From Saccharothrix sp. NRRL B-16314 (GTDB taxonomy: Bacteria > Actinomycetota > Actinomycetes > Mycobacteriales > Pseudonocardiaceae), in NCBI RefSeq assembly GCF_000716595.1, contig NZ_JNXC01000023.1, positions 62,001 through 126,000 of the forward strand: a stretch of DNA of 64,000 nt, in the 5' to 3' direction. Position numbers and translations under genes: made by a program. Position 1 is the stretch's first letter, and each line of letters begins with the position of its first letter. Below, one piece after another: positions 31,627-39,728 of the stretch. A model generated the notes under the pieces. The model had not been told where the DNA came from and ran no database searches. It saw only the letters and a program-made list of their open reading frames with translations.

Positions 31627-32301
31627 ATGACCCCGTTACGGGCGCTGGTCGTGGACGACCACCCGCTCTTCCGGTACGGGCTGGCCGCCGCGCTGGCCGC
31701 CGCGCCGGACCTGGACGTCGTCGGCGAGGCGTCGGGCGGCGGGATGGCGGTGTCCATGGCCGCGTCGCTCCGCCCGGACGTGGTGGTGATGGACCTGAAC
31801 ATGCCGGACCTGGGCGGGGTGGAGGCGACGCGGCGGATCGTGGCGCACGACCCGTCTGTGCGGGTGCTGGTGCTGACCATGTTCGACGACGACGAGTCGG
31901 TGTTCGCGGCGATGCGCGCGGGCGCGTTGGGCTACCTGCTGAAGGCGGCCCGGCCGCAGCAGATCGTGCGGGCGGTGCGGTCCGTCGGCGAGGGTGAGGC
32001 GATCTTCAGCCCGGCGATCGCGGTGCGGCTGCTGGCGTTCTTCGGCAGCGCGCCGCCGGAGCGGGTGGAGGCGTTCCCGGAGCTGACCACGCGGGAGCGG
32101 GACGTGCTGCGGCTGATGGCCGACGGCCGGGGCAACACCGCGATCGCCCGATCGCTGGTGCTCAGCCCGAAAACGGTGCGCAACCACGTGTCGAACATCC
32201 TGCGCAAGCTCCACGTGGCCGACCGCGCCCAGGCCGTGTCCCGGGCGAAGCAGGCCGGTTTGGGCGATGCGCCGGGACACATCGGGACGCAGCGCCCGTA
32301 G
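31627..32301 (+). CDS. NarL/FixJ response regulator
   Basis: A 224-residue response regulator. The receiver has the acidic pair VVDDHPLFRYG, phospho-Asp in VVVMDLNMPDLGG, Thr in LVLTMFDDDES and Lys in GYLLKAARP. The C-terminal LuxR helix-turn-helix is LTTRERDVLRLMADGRGN and SPKTVRNHVSNILRKL. Cognate to the kinase 4 bp upstream. Its TAG stop is in the same frame as the following tandem repeat and the next LuxR gene, with no other stop between. Confidence 0.92.
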   Translation: MTPLRALVVDDHPLFRYGLAAALAAAPDLDVVGEASGGGMAVSMAASLRPDVVVMDLNMPDLGGVEATRRIVAHDPSVRVLVLTMFDDDESVFAAMRAGALGYLLKAARPQQIVRAVRSVGEGEAIFSPAIAVRLLAFFGSAPPERVEAFPELTTRERDVLRLMADGRGNTAIARSLVLSPKTVRNHVSNILRKLHVADRAQAVSRAKQAGLGDAPGHIGTQRP

Positions 32302-32337
32302 TGCCGGGACACCCCGGGTGGCGACGATGGCGACAGG

Positions 32338-32427
32338 GTTATCGGAGCACTAGGCGTTATCGGAGCACTAGGTGTTATCGGAGCACTAGGTGTTATCGGA
32401 GCACTGGGCGTTATCGGGAGTACGGGG
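32338..32427 (+). repeat. Tandem 18-bp repeats, in frame between two regulator genes
   Basis: Four near-identical units of GTTATCGGAGCACTAGGC (32338-32409), then one degenerate copy. The unit is a multiple of three and, in the frame shared by the upstream response regulator and the downstream LuxR gene, would encode VIGALG repeats. Lies within the 156-bp gap between the two genes. Confidence 0.9.
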
Positions 32428-32457
32428 TTATCCGGGGCACGAGGGCGGGAGCACGAG

Positions 32458-33081
32458 ATGAACGCAGAGCAGGTCGCGGTCGCCCTGCACGCGACGGATT
32501 CCATCACCAGGGCCGGGGTCACCGCCGCGCTGCGGTCCCGGCCGGAGATCAGGCTGGTCGACCAGGACGAGCCCGCGCCGGTGGCGTTGGTCGTGCTGGA
32601 GCGGCTCGACGGCGAGGCGCAGCAGCTGCTGCGCAGGCTCCAGGCGCCGGGCAGCGCGGGCATCGTGCTGGTGGCGGGCGACATCGCCGACCCCGAGCTG
32701 CTGAACGTGGTCAGCAGCGGGGTGTCCGCGGTGATCCGCCGGTCCGACGCGACGCCCGACACGTTGGTGCGCCTGGTGAAGGCCACCGCGGCGGGCCAGG
32801 GCGCGCTCCCGCCGGACCTGCTCGGCCGGCTGCTGGACCGGGTGTCCCGGTTGCAGCGCAACGTGCTCAACCCCAACGGCTGGACCATGGCCGGCATGTC
32901 CGACCGGGAGACCGAGGTGCTGCGGCTGATCGCGGACGGGTTCGAGACCCGGGAGATCGCCGAGAAGCTGTGCTACTCGCAGCGCACGGTCAAGTCGATC
33001 CTGCACGACATCACCAACCGGTTCCAGCTGCGCAACCGGGCGCACGCGGTGGCGTTCGCGCTCCGCGAAGGTCTGATCTGA
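32458..33081 (+). CDS. LuxR-family regulator with degenerate receiver, at the eCIS boundary
   Basis: A 207-residue protein. The N-terminal 120 residues have a receiver-like alternation but lack the acidic pair (ALHATDSITRAG), and the phospho-Asp position reads VALVVLERLDG, so phosphorylation is unlikely. The C-terminal LuxR domain is intact: MSDRETEVLRLIADGFETRE and SQRTVKSILHDITNRF. The ATG at 32458 follows GGGAGCACGAG. It is tail to tail with the last eCIS gene, 35 bp apart. LuxR-type regulators at this place accompany Streptomyces contractile injection loci, so control of the particle genes is a reasonable inference. Confidence 0.82.
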   Translation: MNAEQVAVALHATDSITRAGVTAALRSRPEIRLVDQDEPAPVALVVLERLDGEAQQLLRRLQAPGSAGIVLVAGDIADPELLNVVSSGVSAVIRRSDATPDTLVRLVKATAAGQGALPPDLLGRLLDRVSRLQRNVLNPNGWTMAGMSDRETEVLRLIADGFETREIAEKLCYSQRTVKSILHDITNRFQLRNRAHAVAFALREGLI

Positions 33082-33126
33082 TCCGACCTGATCCGACGTG
33101 GTCACAGCGCCAGTGGTCACAGCGCC
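33079..33126. repeat. Short tandem duplications at a convergent gene junction
   Basis: TGATCCGAC is repeated at 33079-33087 and 33089-33097, and GTGGTCACAGCGCC at 33098-33111 and 33113-33126. The second pair duplicates the final codons and stop of the minus-strand gene, giving two stops in tandem. Confidence 0.8.
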
Positions 33127-34421
33127 CGGCCGGAGAAGGACACCGAGGGCTTGCAGTTGCCCTTCTCCGCCGGGTTCTGGCAGCTCACCAGCACGACGAT
33201 CTTCTCGCCCTTCTTGAACCGCAGCGGCTCCACGTAGTGCAGGTCGTGGTCGCGGAAGTTGGCCAGGCCCAGGTCCAGCAGCACGCTGCGGGTGCCCTCG
33301 ACGTCGCGCACGACCCGGACCGTCCCGGTGTCGCCGCGCGGGTTCTGCAGCACGATGTCGCTGATCAGCAGCGTCTTGTCGGCGGGCGGCGTGAAGACGA
33401 AGTCGGTGAACACGTCCGGGTTGGCCACGATCGCCGCGTCGGCGGCCACCCGGAAGTCGGTGGGGTCGCCGGGCACCTCGGCCGGCTGGTTCGGCTTCGC
33501 GGTGGGCGGCGAACCGAGGGGCGCCTGCGGGTCGAGACCGGCCGCCTTCATCGCCGCATCGGCCTTCACCTCGGCCTCCTTGGCCTGCTCCTGCGCCTGC
33601 CCGGCACCCGCCTGCGCCTCGTCGGCGGCCGTCTTGACCTGGTCGGCCTGCTGCACGGCGGCTTCCCGCGCGGCGGACTTCACCGCGGGTTGCAGCACCG
33701 TGAACCACAGCGCCGCGAGCACCAGCGCCAACGCCAGCAGCGCGATCAACGCGGGCAGCAGCCACTTGGGCAGGAGCTGCCGCTGCACCAGCATGCCCGC
33801 CGCGGCCAGCGGCGGCCCGGAGCTGGGCACCACTTCCACCCGGAACGGCCGGGGCTGCGACGGTCCGCGCAGGAACGTGGTGCGCGGCTTGGCGGTCAGC
33901 TTCACGAACGCCGCCGTGCCGGGCGCGAGCACGACGTCCGCCCGGTCGAGCTTGAACTCCAGCTCGCCGTCCGGGTCGGCCGGGTGCAGCCGCACCGCGA
34001 CCGGGTGGTTGCCGACGTTGTCGATCGCCACCTCGAACTTGCCCCGCGCCCCCGCCTCCACCTTGGCGGGCACGAGTTCCGCGGACATGTCGGTGAACGC
34101 GCCGACCTCGACCACGCCCTCCTCGACGACCGACCCGTACTGGTCCTCGCGGGAGACGACCCGGATGCCGAAGGCCACCGGGCCCGCGGCGACCTCGGCG
34201 GCGCGCGGCGGCGCGAACCGCACGACCACCGAGGCGGACGCCTGCGGCACGAGGCTCACCGAGGCGGGTTCGGCGGTGGCCCAGCCGGCCGCGTCGCCCA
34301 CCACGTCCACGGTGAACTCGTCCACCAGGTCCCCGGTGTTGCGCACGACGACCGTGCAGGTGACGTCTTCGCCCGGCACCACGGCCAGGCCCGTGGCGGA
34401 CAGCGTCGCGGTTGCGCCCAT
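33117..34421 (-). CDS. eCIS-associated COG1470-type membrane protein
   Basis: A 434-residue protein without signal peptide. Two Ig-like (COG1470/NPCBM-like) domains at residues about 1-105 and 110-205 (VVPGEDVTCTVVVRNTGDLV, SVSLVPQASASVVVRFAPP, GKFEVAIDNVGNHPVAVRLH) precede one transmembrane helix at 219-241, an Ala/Gln/Glu coiled coil at about 246-293, a disordered link and a C-terminal beta-rich domain. By the positive residues before the helix the Ig domains should be cytosolic and the rest external. The last gene of the eCIS unit; similar proteins occur in Streptomyces eCIS loci. CGGAGG precedes the ATG. Confidence 0.8.
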   Translation of the reverse strand: MGATATLSATGLAVVPGEDVTCTVVVRNTGDLVDEFTVDVVGDAAGWATAEPASVSLVPQASASVVVRFAPPRAAEVAAGPVAFGIRVVSREDQYGSVVEEGVVEVGAFTDMSAELVPAKVEAGARGKFEVAIDNVGNHPVAVRLHPADPDGELEFKLDRADVVLAPGTAAFVKLTAKPRTTFLRGPSQPRPFRVEVVPSSGPPLAAAGMLVQRQLLPKWLLPALIALLALALVLAALWFTVLQPAVKSAAREAAVQQADQVKTAADEAQAGAGQAQEQAKEAEVKADAAMKAAGLDPQAPLGSPPTAKPNQPAEVPGDPTDFRVAADAAIVANPDVFTDFVFTPPADKTLLISDIVLQNPRGDTGTVRVVRDVEGTRSVLLDLGLANFRDHDLHYVEPLRFKKGEKIVVLVSCQNPAEKGNCKPSVSFSGRAL

Positions 34422-34536
34422 GGCGTGAATCCTCCGGTGGTCGGGTCGGTCCTGGGACCGGCGGAAGGGTGGGACGTGGTGCGACCGGCGCTGCCCCAAC
34501 GGGCAGCCCACCGGCTTCCACCGGTGGACCGGCTCG

Positions 34537-37500
34537 TCACCGGTTCACGAAATCGGGTGGTTGGAGAGAGCTGCGCACGACCAGGAAGTCCTTGGACCGC
34601 ACCGGACCGAACGCCGGTCCGATGACCGGTGCGCCCTCCAGCTGCCGCGGTCCGATGCGGTCGTTGTGGAACACCAGGAACTGCGTGTCGAACGTGCCGT
34701 CGGCCTTCACCACGACCTCGCCGGGTGTCGGCGAGATGCCGACGGTCCAGGCCAGCCGCACCGTCGCGCCGGGCGGGAACGCCTTGCCGGTGGCGCGCGG
34801 CACGAACCCGGCCGGCCCGACGCCCGGAGCCACGGTGATCTCCGGCTGCCGCACCCGCACGGAGGTCACGGCGGTGTTGTCGGCCGCGTCGCTGTCCGGT
34901 CCGACGCCGAGCACCGAGCCGCCCGCCGTGCCGTCCACGGCCGCCTTGGCGGGCAGCGTCACCCGCACTTCGGCTTCCTGACCGGGCGCGAGCGTGCCGA
35001 TCGGGCAGGTCGCGCCGTCGGCCGCGCAGCCCACGACGGCCTTCACCGGGAGCAGTTGCGGCGGCAGGGCGGTGACGACGCGGACGTCGGTCATCGGCTC
35101 GGGTGCGCCGTTGCGGACCTTGTAGGACAGCACGAGGTCGTCACCGCCGACGTAGCCCTCCAGCGGTGCCAGGGCCACGGCCATCGACAGCGAGCCGGGG
35201 TTGTCCGGTGGCCGGACCTCCTCGGCGACGGTCACCGGCACGTCGACCCGGTTGTCGCCCGGGTTGACGTCGTCGGCCAGCGACGCGCGGACGACGTGCC
35301 TGCCCGCCGTCGTCCCGGTGACGGTGATCCGGATGTCCGCGAACCCGGCGGGGGCGAGGCGGCCCAGGGCGCACGTCGTCACCGTGCACGTGCCGACGGT
35401 GGTGGTGATGCCGTCGACGCGCAGCCCGGCGGGCACGGTGATCGCCAGGTCGGCGGCGCGGGGTGCGGTCAGGCCGACGTTCGCCACCCGCAGGCGGATG
35501 GTCGTCGTGCCGCCGAACACGATGTCGGCGGGCACGGCGCTGCCGGTCACCCGCAGGTCGGGCAGGCGCTGGAACGCGGGCTGGGTCACGTCGTCCTCGT
35601 CGAGCGCGATCAGCCGCGACGCGCTCCCGCCGCTGGGCGGGACCGTCCACACCAGACTCGGGCGGTCGCCGTCGGACCGGCTGAACGCGATCAGCGCGCC
35701 GTCCGGCGACCACGCGGGGTCGGACGGGTCGCCGCCCACGACCCTGGTGGCGAGTCCACCGGCCACGTCCGCCACGCAGAGCGCGTCGGCGTGCTCGTAG
35801 GCGAGCCGGGAGCCGTCCGGCGACCACGCGGGCGCGCCGTCGTCACGGCCGCAGCCCCCGGTGAACCGGCGGGTCAGGTCGAGTTGGCGGCGGACCCGCG
35901 TGCCGTTCAGCTCGGCCAGCCAGATGTCCCGGTAGGAGTCGCCGTCCGGCGCGTAGACGGTGATGAGGGTGCGTGCGGTGACCGTGCGGCCCCGTTCGGT
36001 CGCGCTGCACGTGAGGGTCGTCAGGCCGACCGGGAACAGCGCGCCGGAGGTGGCGTCGCAGCGCACCGGGAGGGTCGCGCCGGCGGCGTTCGTCGCGGTG
36101 GCGGTGAAGGTGACCGGCACGGGGTCGCCGTTCGGGCTGGGCGTGGCGTTGCTCTCGACCACCAGGGTCGGGCCGGTGCGTCGGCTGAGGTCCAGGTGCT
36201 GCTCGTAGGGCTGGTCGGGGGTCTTGCCGTCGAACTCGAACCGGATCGTGCAGTGGACGTCGCCCAAGGCGGCGGCGCGGGACGGTCCGGGCTCCACGAA
36301 CCGCACGGTCTCGGTGAACTCGACGTCGGTGCTGCCGCCCACGGTCGCCGACTCGGGCTGGAACGTGACGGACACGTTGTCCGGGCAGTCCGCCACGGGC
36401 CGGACCGTGACCGGTATCCGGGTGATGCCGTCCTCGATGGCCGCCACGATGTCGTCCGGCGACGCGCCCGCCTCGATCAGGGCGCCGTCGGTCGCGCGGG
36501 TGATCTCGGTGGCCTGGCCCTGCCGGTCCAGGCCCTCGGACGACGAGGTGATGACCGGGACGCCGACGACGTGGATGTCACGCGGTTCGGGGTCGCCGGC
36601 GCGGCTGGTCAGGTCTTCGACGACGGTGGAGCGCCGCCAGTAGGGGCCGCACTCGTCCGGCTCGTCCTGGGCGCGGAGCGAGGGGCCCGGATCCGTGGTG
36701 GGCGTCGCGGTCGCTGTGGGTGTGGGGGTGGGTGAGACGGTCGGGTTGGGCCAGGAGGGGTCGCACTCGTGGCTGCTGGCGTCACCGGCGAGCACGACGA
36801 TCCGGCTGGTGCCCGGCTTGTCGAACACCTTGTACGAGCCGTCCGCGTTCGTGCCCCTGGCGATCTCGTGCAGCGCGTTGAACCAGTCCTCGGGCAGGTC
36901 GCCGCCGTTGCCGAGGTCCAGCCGGCCCAGCGCCGCCTGCACCGCCGCCGCCTCGCCCAGGGGCGCGAGCAGCCGGTAGCGGCGGTCGACGCCGTCGGTG
37001 AAGTCCTCGTAGGCGGCCAGGCCGAAGGTGGCCTCCGGTTCGGCGTCGGCGATCCTGCCCATCGCCTGGCCGAGGCTGGTGCGCAGGGCGTCGATCGTGG
37101 CGGACATCGACCCGGTGGTGTCGACCAGGAACATGATCTCGGGCTTCGCCAGGACGGGCGGCGTGCGCACGGTCGCGGTGGTGGTGAACGAGTCCTGGGT
37201 GGACGCACCGACCGTGAACGGGGTGACGCGCGGTGTGGTGGCGCGGCGGGTGTCGCGGGCGAAGGCGATCGTGTCGCCGTCCGGGGACCACGCCGGGTGG
37301 CTGTCCTCCAGCTCCATGTGCGCGGGAGTGGGGATCGAGTCGAGCACGGAGCCGTCGGACACGCGCACGATGCTGATGCCGTCGTCGTCGGTGACGGCGA
37401 TCATCGTGCCGTCCGGTGACCAGGACGGCTGGCGCTCGCCTTCCCGGTCGCTCAGCGGGCGGGGGTTCGAGCCGTCGGCGTTCGCGATCAGTACTTGAGT

Positions 37501-37761
37501 CGGCGCGTCGCTGCCGGGGTCGACGGTGTAGGCGACGAGCGTGCCGTCCGGCGAGTAGTCCGGGTCCGTTTCCCGGGGCCGGGTGGTGTCGGTGTGCCGG
37601 CGCGGATCGCCGCCGTCCGCGTCGGTGCTCCAGAGGTCACCGGTCCGGCTCACGCCGATCCGGTACGGCGCGGTCGGGTCGGGTGGCTGCGCGGTGGCCA
37701 CCGGGCGGGCGGCCACGACCAGGCCGGCCAGCAGGAGCACCACGAGCGCCAGGTGTCGCAC
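34537..37761 (-). CDS. eCIS-associated secreted protein with PD40, VWA and CARDB-type domains
   Basis: A 1,074-residue protein with a signal peptide (residues 1-24, LALVVLLLAGLVVAARPVATA). PD40/TolB-like beta-propeller repeats (DPDYSPDGTLVAYT, QPSWSPDGTMIAVT, HPAWSPDGDTIAFA) come first, then a VWA domain with an intact MIDAS D214-x-x-x-S218-x-S220, a HYR-like domain, more PD40 repeats and CARDB/DUF11 modules up to the C terminus. Pro/Thr-rich spacer at about 345-365. GTG at 37761 starts 3 bp after the upstream stop with GAGGTGAA before it, so it is translationally coupled to the zinc-ribbon protein. Likely surface adhesion or cell-wall interaction. Confidence 0.82.
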   Translation of the reverse strand: MRHLALVVLLLAGLVVAARPVATAQPPDPTAPYRIGVSRTGDLWSTDADGGDPRRHTDTTRPRETDPDYSPDGTLVAYTVDPGSDAPTQVLIANADGSNPRPLSDREGERQPSWSPDGTMIAVTDDDGISIVRVSDGSVLDSIPTPAHMELEDSHPAWSPDGDTIAFARDTRRATTPRVTPFTVGASTQDSFTTTATVRTPPVLAKPEIMFLVDTTGSMSATIDALRTSLGQAMGRIADAEPEATFGLAAYEDFTDGVDRRYRLLAPLGEAAAVQAALGRLDLGNGGDLPEDWFNALHEIARGTNADGSYKVFDKPGTSRIVVLAGDASSHECDPSWPNPTVSPTPTPTATATPTTDPGPSLRAQDEPDECGPYWRRSTVVEDLTSRAGDPEPRDIHVVGVPVITSSSEGLDRQGQATEITRATDGALIEAGASPDDIVAAIEDGITRIPVTVRPVADCPDNVSVTFQPESATVGGSTDVEFTETVRFVEPGPSRAAALGDVHCTIRFEFDGKTPDQPYEQHLDLSRRTGPTLVVESNATPSPNGDPVPVTFTATATNAAGATLPVRCDATSGALFPVGLTTLTCSATERGRTVTARTLITVYAPDGDSYRDIWLAELNGTRVRRQLDLTRRFTGGCGRDDGAPAWSPDGSRLAYEHADALCVADVAGGLATRVVGGDPSDPAWSPDGALIAFSRSDGDRPSLVWTVPPSGGSASRLIALDEDDVTQPAFQRLPDLRVTGSAVPADIVFGGTTTIRLRVANVGLTAPRAADLAITVPAGLRVDGITTTVGTCTVTTCALGRLAPAGFADIRITVTGTTAGRHVVRASLADDVNPGDNRVDVPVTVAEEVRPPDNPGSLSMAVALAPLEGYVGGDDLVLSYKVRNGAPEPMTDVRVVTALPPQLLPVKAVVGCAADGATCPIGTLAPGQEAEVRVTLPAKAAVDGTAGGSVLGVGPDSDAADNTAVTSVRVRQPEITVAPGVGPAGFVPRATGKAFPPGATVRLAWTVGISPTPGEVVVKADGTFDTQFLVFHNDRIGPRQLEGAPVIGPAFGPVRSKDFLVVRSSLQPPDFVNR

Positions 37762-37764
37762 GAT

Positions 37765-39216
37765 TCACCTCACCGCGAAGAATTCGATCTCGGCGAGGGC
37801 GACCTCGTTGCCCCGCAACGACCGGTGCAGCTCGACCACGTGCACCTCGACGTTGGTCGCGCCCGCGCTGTTCCCGATCTTGACGCGCTGCTCGTCGGGG
37901 GTGTCGGCGACGTCGACGTCGAACGTCTGGCCGGTGGAGAAGACGAGGTGCAGCTTCTTGGGCCGGTGCGCGGCCTGGAGGTCGTCGGGGTTGCCGACCC
38001 GGATGATGGCTTCGCGCAGGTCCACCTCGCGGCCGAAGTCGAGCACGAGCGACGGTTCCGCCGGCTCGACCGGTGCGAGCCAGAAGGTGTTCTTCGCGTT
38101 GTCGGTGGCCATCAGCGGCGGGTGGTCGGGCGACTCGACGTTGGCCGTGATGCCGGTCGGGCGGACGGGGGTGAGTTCGGTGACGAAGATGCCCTTCACC
38201 TCGGTGGCGAGGGAGGTGGCTTGGGTGTTGACGAGGCTGCGGAACGACGGGACCAGGCCGTAGACGCCGATCGCGCCGAGCAGGGCGATGAGGAAGGACC
38301 AGCGGAGCGCCTTGCCGATGCCACGTCTGGCGGAACCGTGCCGGTGCCTCTTGGGGCGCGTGCCCGCCTCCAGCGGCTTGCGCTTGGGCAGGAGGCGTCG
38401 CCACCACTTCTCCGCCACCACTTCCGCCTCCACCAGCGCCGCGCCGCAGCGGGCGCAGAACTTGCGGGAGGGTGGGTTCGCTTCGCCGCACTGGCCGCAG
38501 ATCAGGTCACCGGACTGGGCTGCTCGCCGTTCGGTGAGGCGCGGGCGGCGGGCGCCTGGGGTGGACTTCTGGTCGGTGGGCCGCATCGCGCCGGGCTGTA
38601 GCGGGCCGGGTTGCAGCGGGCCGGGTTGTGCTCGGCCAGGCTGTGCCGATCCCGGTTGGCCGGCGCCGGGTTGGTTCGCAGGCACGAACCCCGGCCCGGA
38701 CTGACTCGGCGATGGATAACCCGAGCCAGCGTGTCCGGGTGATGGATAACCGGCCCCGCTGCCCCCCGACGCGGCTGCTCCGGGCGTGCTCGAACCGGGC
38801 GTGCTCGAACCGGGCGCGTACCGACCCGGCCCATTCAGACCCGGCCCATTCAAATCCGGCACGTTAGGACCCGGCGCGTTAGGACCGGGCGGGGGTTGCC
38901 ACTGGGTGCCTCTCGGCGGCGGGACCGGCTGGTACGGCGGTCCCTGTTGCGGCACACCGCGACTCGGTAGCGGCCCGTGCCCCGCCTGACCACCCGCAGG
39001 CACGCCCGGTTGCCCGCCTGCCTGACCGCCCGGCTGACCACCAACCTGACCACCGGCCTGACCGCCCGGTTGACCACCTGCCTGCCCGCCCGGCGGCCCC
39101 GCTGCCTGCCCCGCCACGGGCTGGGCCGCAGGTTCCCATTCCAGGTACGTCCCACAAGCGCCGCAGAACTCCGCACCAGCCGCGTTGCCCTCACCGCACT
39201 GCGCGCACACGATCAT
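37765..39216 (-). CDS. eCIS-associated double zinc-ribbon transmembrane protein
   Basis: A 483-residue protein. Zinc ribbon 1: CAQCGEGN...FCGACG (residues 4-22). A Gly/Gln/Pro-rich disordered region (about 30-225) has GGQA and QPGPL repeats. Zinc ribbon 2: CGQCGEAN...FCARCG (240-258). A basic stretch precedes one membrane helix (305-323). The C-terminal domain (about 340-483) resembles a discoidin-like beta-sandwich (LVLDFGREVDLREAIIRVGN, HRSLRGNEVALAEIEFFAVR). Predicted N-in, so the ribbons face the cytosol. Its ATG overlaps the gpI stop (ATGA). From memory the layout recalls the CIS-linked membrane protein CisA of Streptomyces; that needs alignment. Confidence 0.78.
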   Translation of the reverse strand: MIVCAQCGEGNAAGAEFCGACGTYLEWEPAAQPVAGQAAGPPGGQAGGQPGGQAGGQVGGQPGGQAGGQPGVPAGGQAGHGPLPSRGVPQQGPPYQPVPPPRGTQWQPPPGPNAPGPNVPDLNGPGLNGPGRYAPGSSTPGSSTPGAAASGGSGAGYPSPGHAGSGYPSPSQSGPGFVPANQPGAGQPGSAQPGRAQPGPLQPGPLQPGAMRPTDQKSTPGARRPRLTERRAAQSGDLICGQCGEANPPSRKFCARCGAALVEAEVVAEKWWRRLLPKRKPLEAGTRPKRHRHGSARRGIGKALRWSFLIALLGAIGVYGLVPSFRSLVNTQATSLATEVKGIFVTELTPVRPTGITANVESPDHPPLMATDNAKNTFWLAPVEPAEPSLVLDFGREVDLREAIIRVGNPDDLQAAHRPKKLHLVFSTGQTFDVDVADTPDEQRVKIGNSAGATNVEVHVVELHRSLRGNEVALAEIEFFAVR

Positions 39217-39728
39217 GCCCCCACCACCTCCAGCTCCACCGCGACGTGCGCGGGCACCGCATCGGCGATCGCCGCGACCAGCCGGGTCCGGTCCACCTGA
39301 TCGGGCCGCGGCACCCGCACCCGGACGTGCACGCGCGGCGGGTTCTCGGCCACCGCCAGGCCCGGCCGGTCGGTCGACGTGCAGCCGCCGCTGTCCCGCA
39401 CCTCCACCTGCCCACCCGTCAACAGCGCCACGTGCTCGGCCAGCCCTCGCCTCGTGCCGCGCCACCGGTGCAGCTCGACGGCCCGCGCCACCAGCGCCCG
39501 CCGTTGCGGCACCGCCCAGCCCTCGCCGACGTCGAGCGCCACCCAGTGCGCCAGCCACTCCAGGAAGTCCTCCGGCGCGAGCTTCGGGTCCAGGTAGCCC
39601 GCGAACCCGTCCAGCGTGGTGAACACCGGCGCCAGCACCTCGTCCAGCGCCACCAGGAACCGCTGCGTGAACCCGTCCTCCAGGTACACGGCGGGCAGCC
39701 GATCGGCCAACGGGTGCGGGGTCGTCAT
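39213..39728 (-). CDS. eCIS baseplate protein, phage tail protein I (gpI) family
   Basis: A 171-residue tail protein: LADRLPAVYLEDGFTQRFLV, FAGYLDPKLAPEDFLEWLAHW and RRALVARAVELHRWRGTRRG, then LAEHVALLTGGQVEVRDSG are the hallmarks of the gpI/TIGR02242 family, which joins baseplate wedges. It overlaps gpJ by 4 bp (ATGA) and the zinc-ribbon gene by 4 bp on the other side. This is the wedge protein usually called Afp12-like in Serratia antifeeding prophage numbering. Confidence 0.88.
   Translation of the reverse strand: MTTPHPLADRLPAVYLEDGFTQRFLVALDEVLAPVFTTLDGFAGYLDPKLAPEDFLEWLAHWVALDVGEGWAVPQRRALVARAVELHRWRGTRRGLAEHVALLTGGQVEVRDSGGCTSTDRPGLAVAENPPRVHVRVRVPRPDQVDRTRLVAAIADAVPAHVAVELEVVGA

Noticed and set aside
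32338..32427. 18-bp tandem repeats as regulator-binding iterons or an origin
   Set aside because: No replication gene is adjacent, the repeats are not palindromic, and they follow the coding frame of the neighbouring genes.
37500..39210. Plus-strand frames opposite the zinc-ribbon and VWA genes
   Set aside because: They lack ribosome sites and domain signatures, and the Gly/Gln/Pro repeats on the minus strand create their apparent openness.
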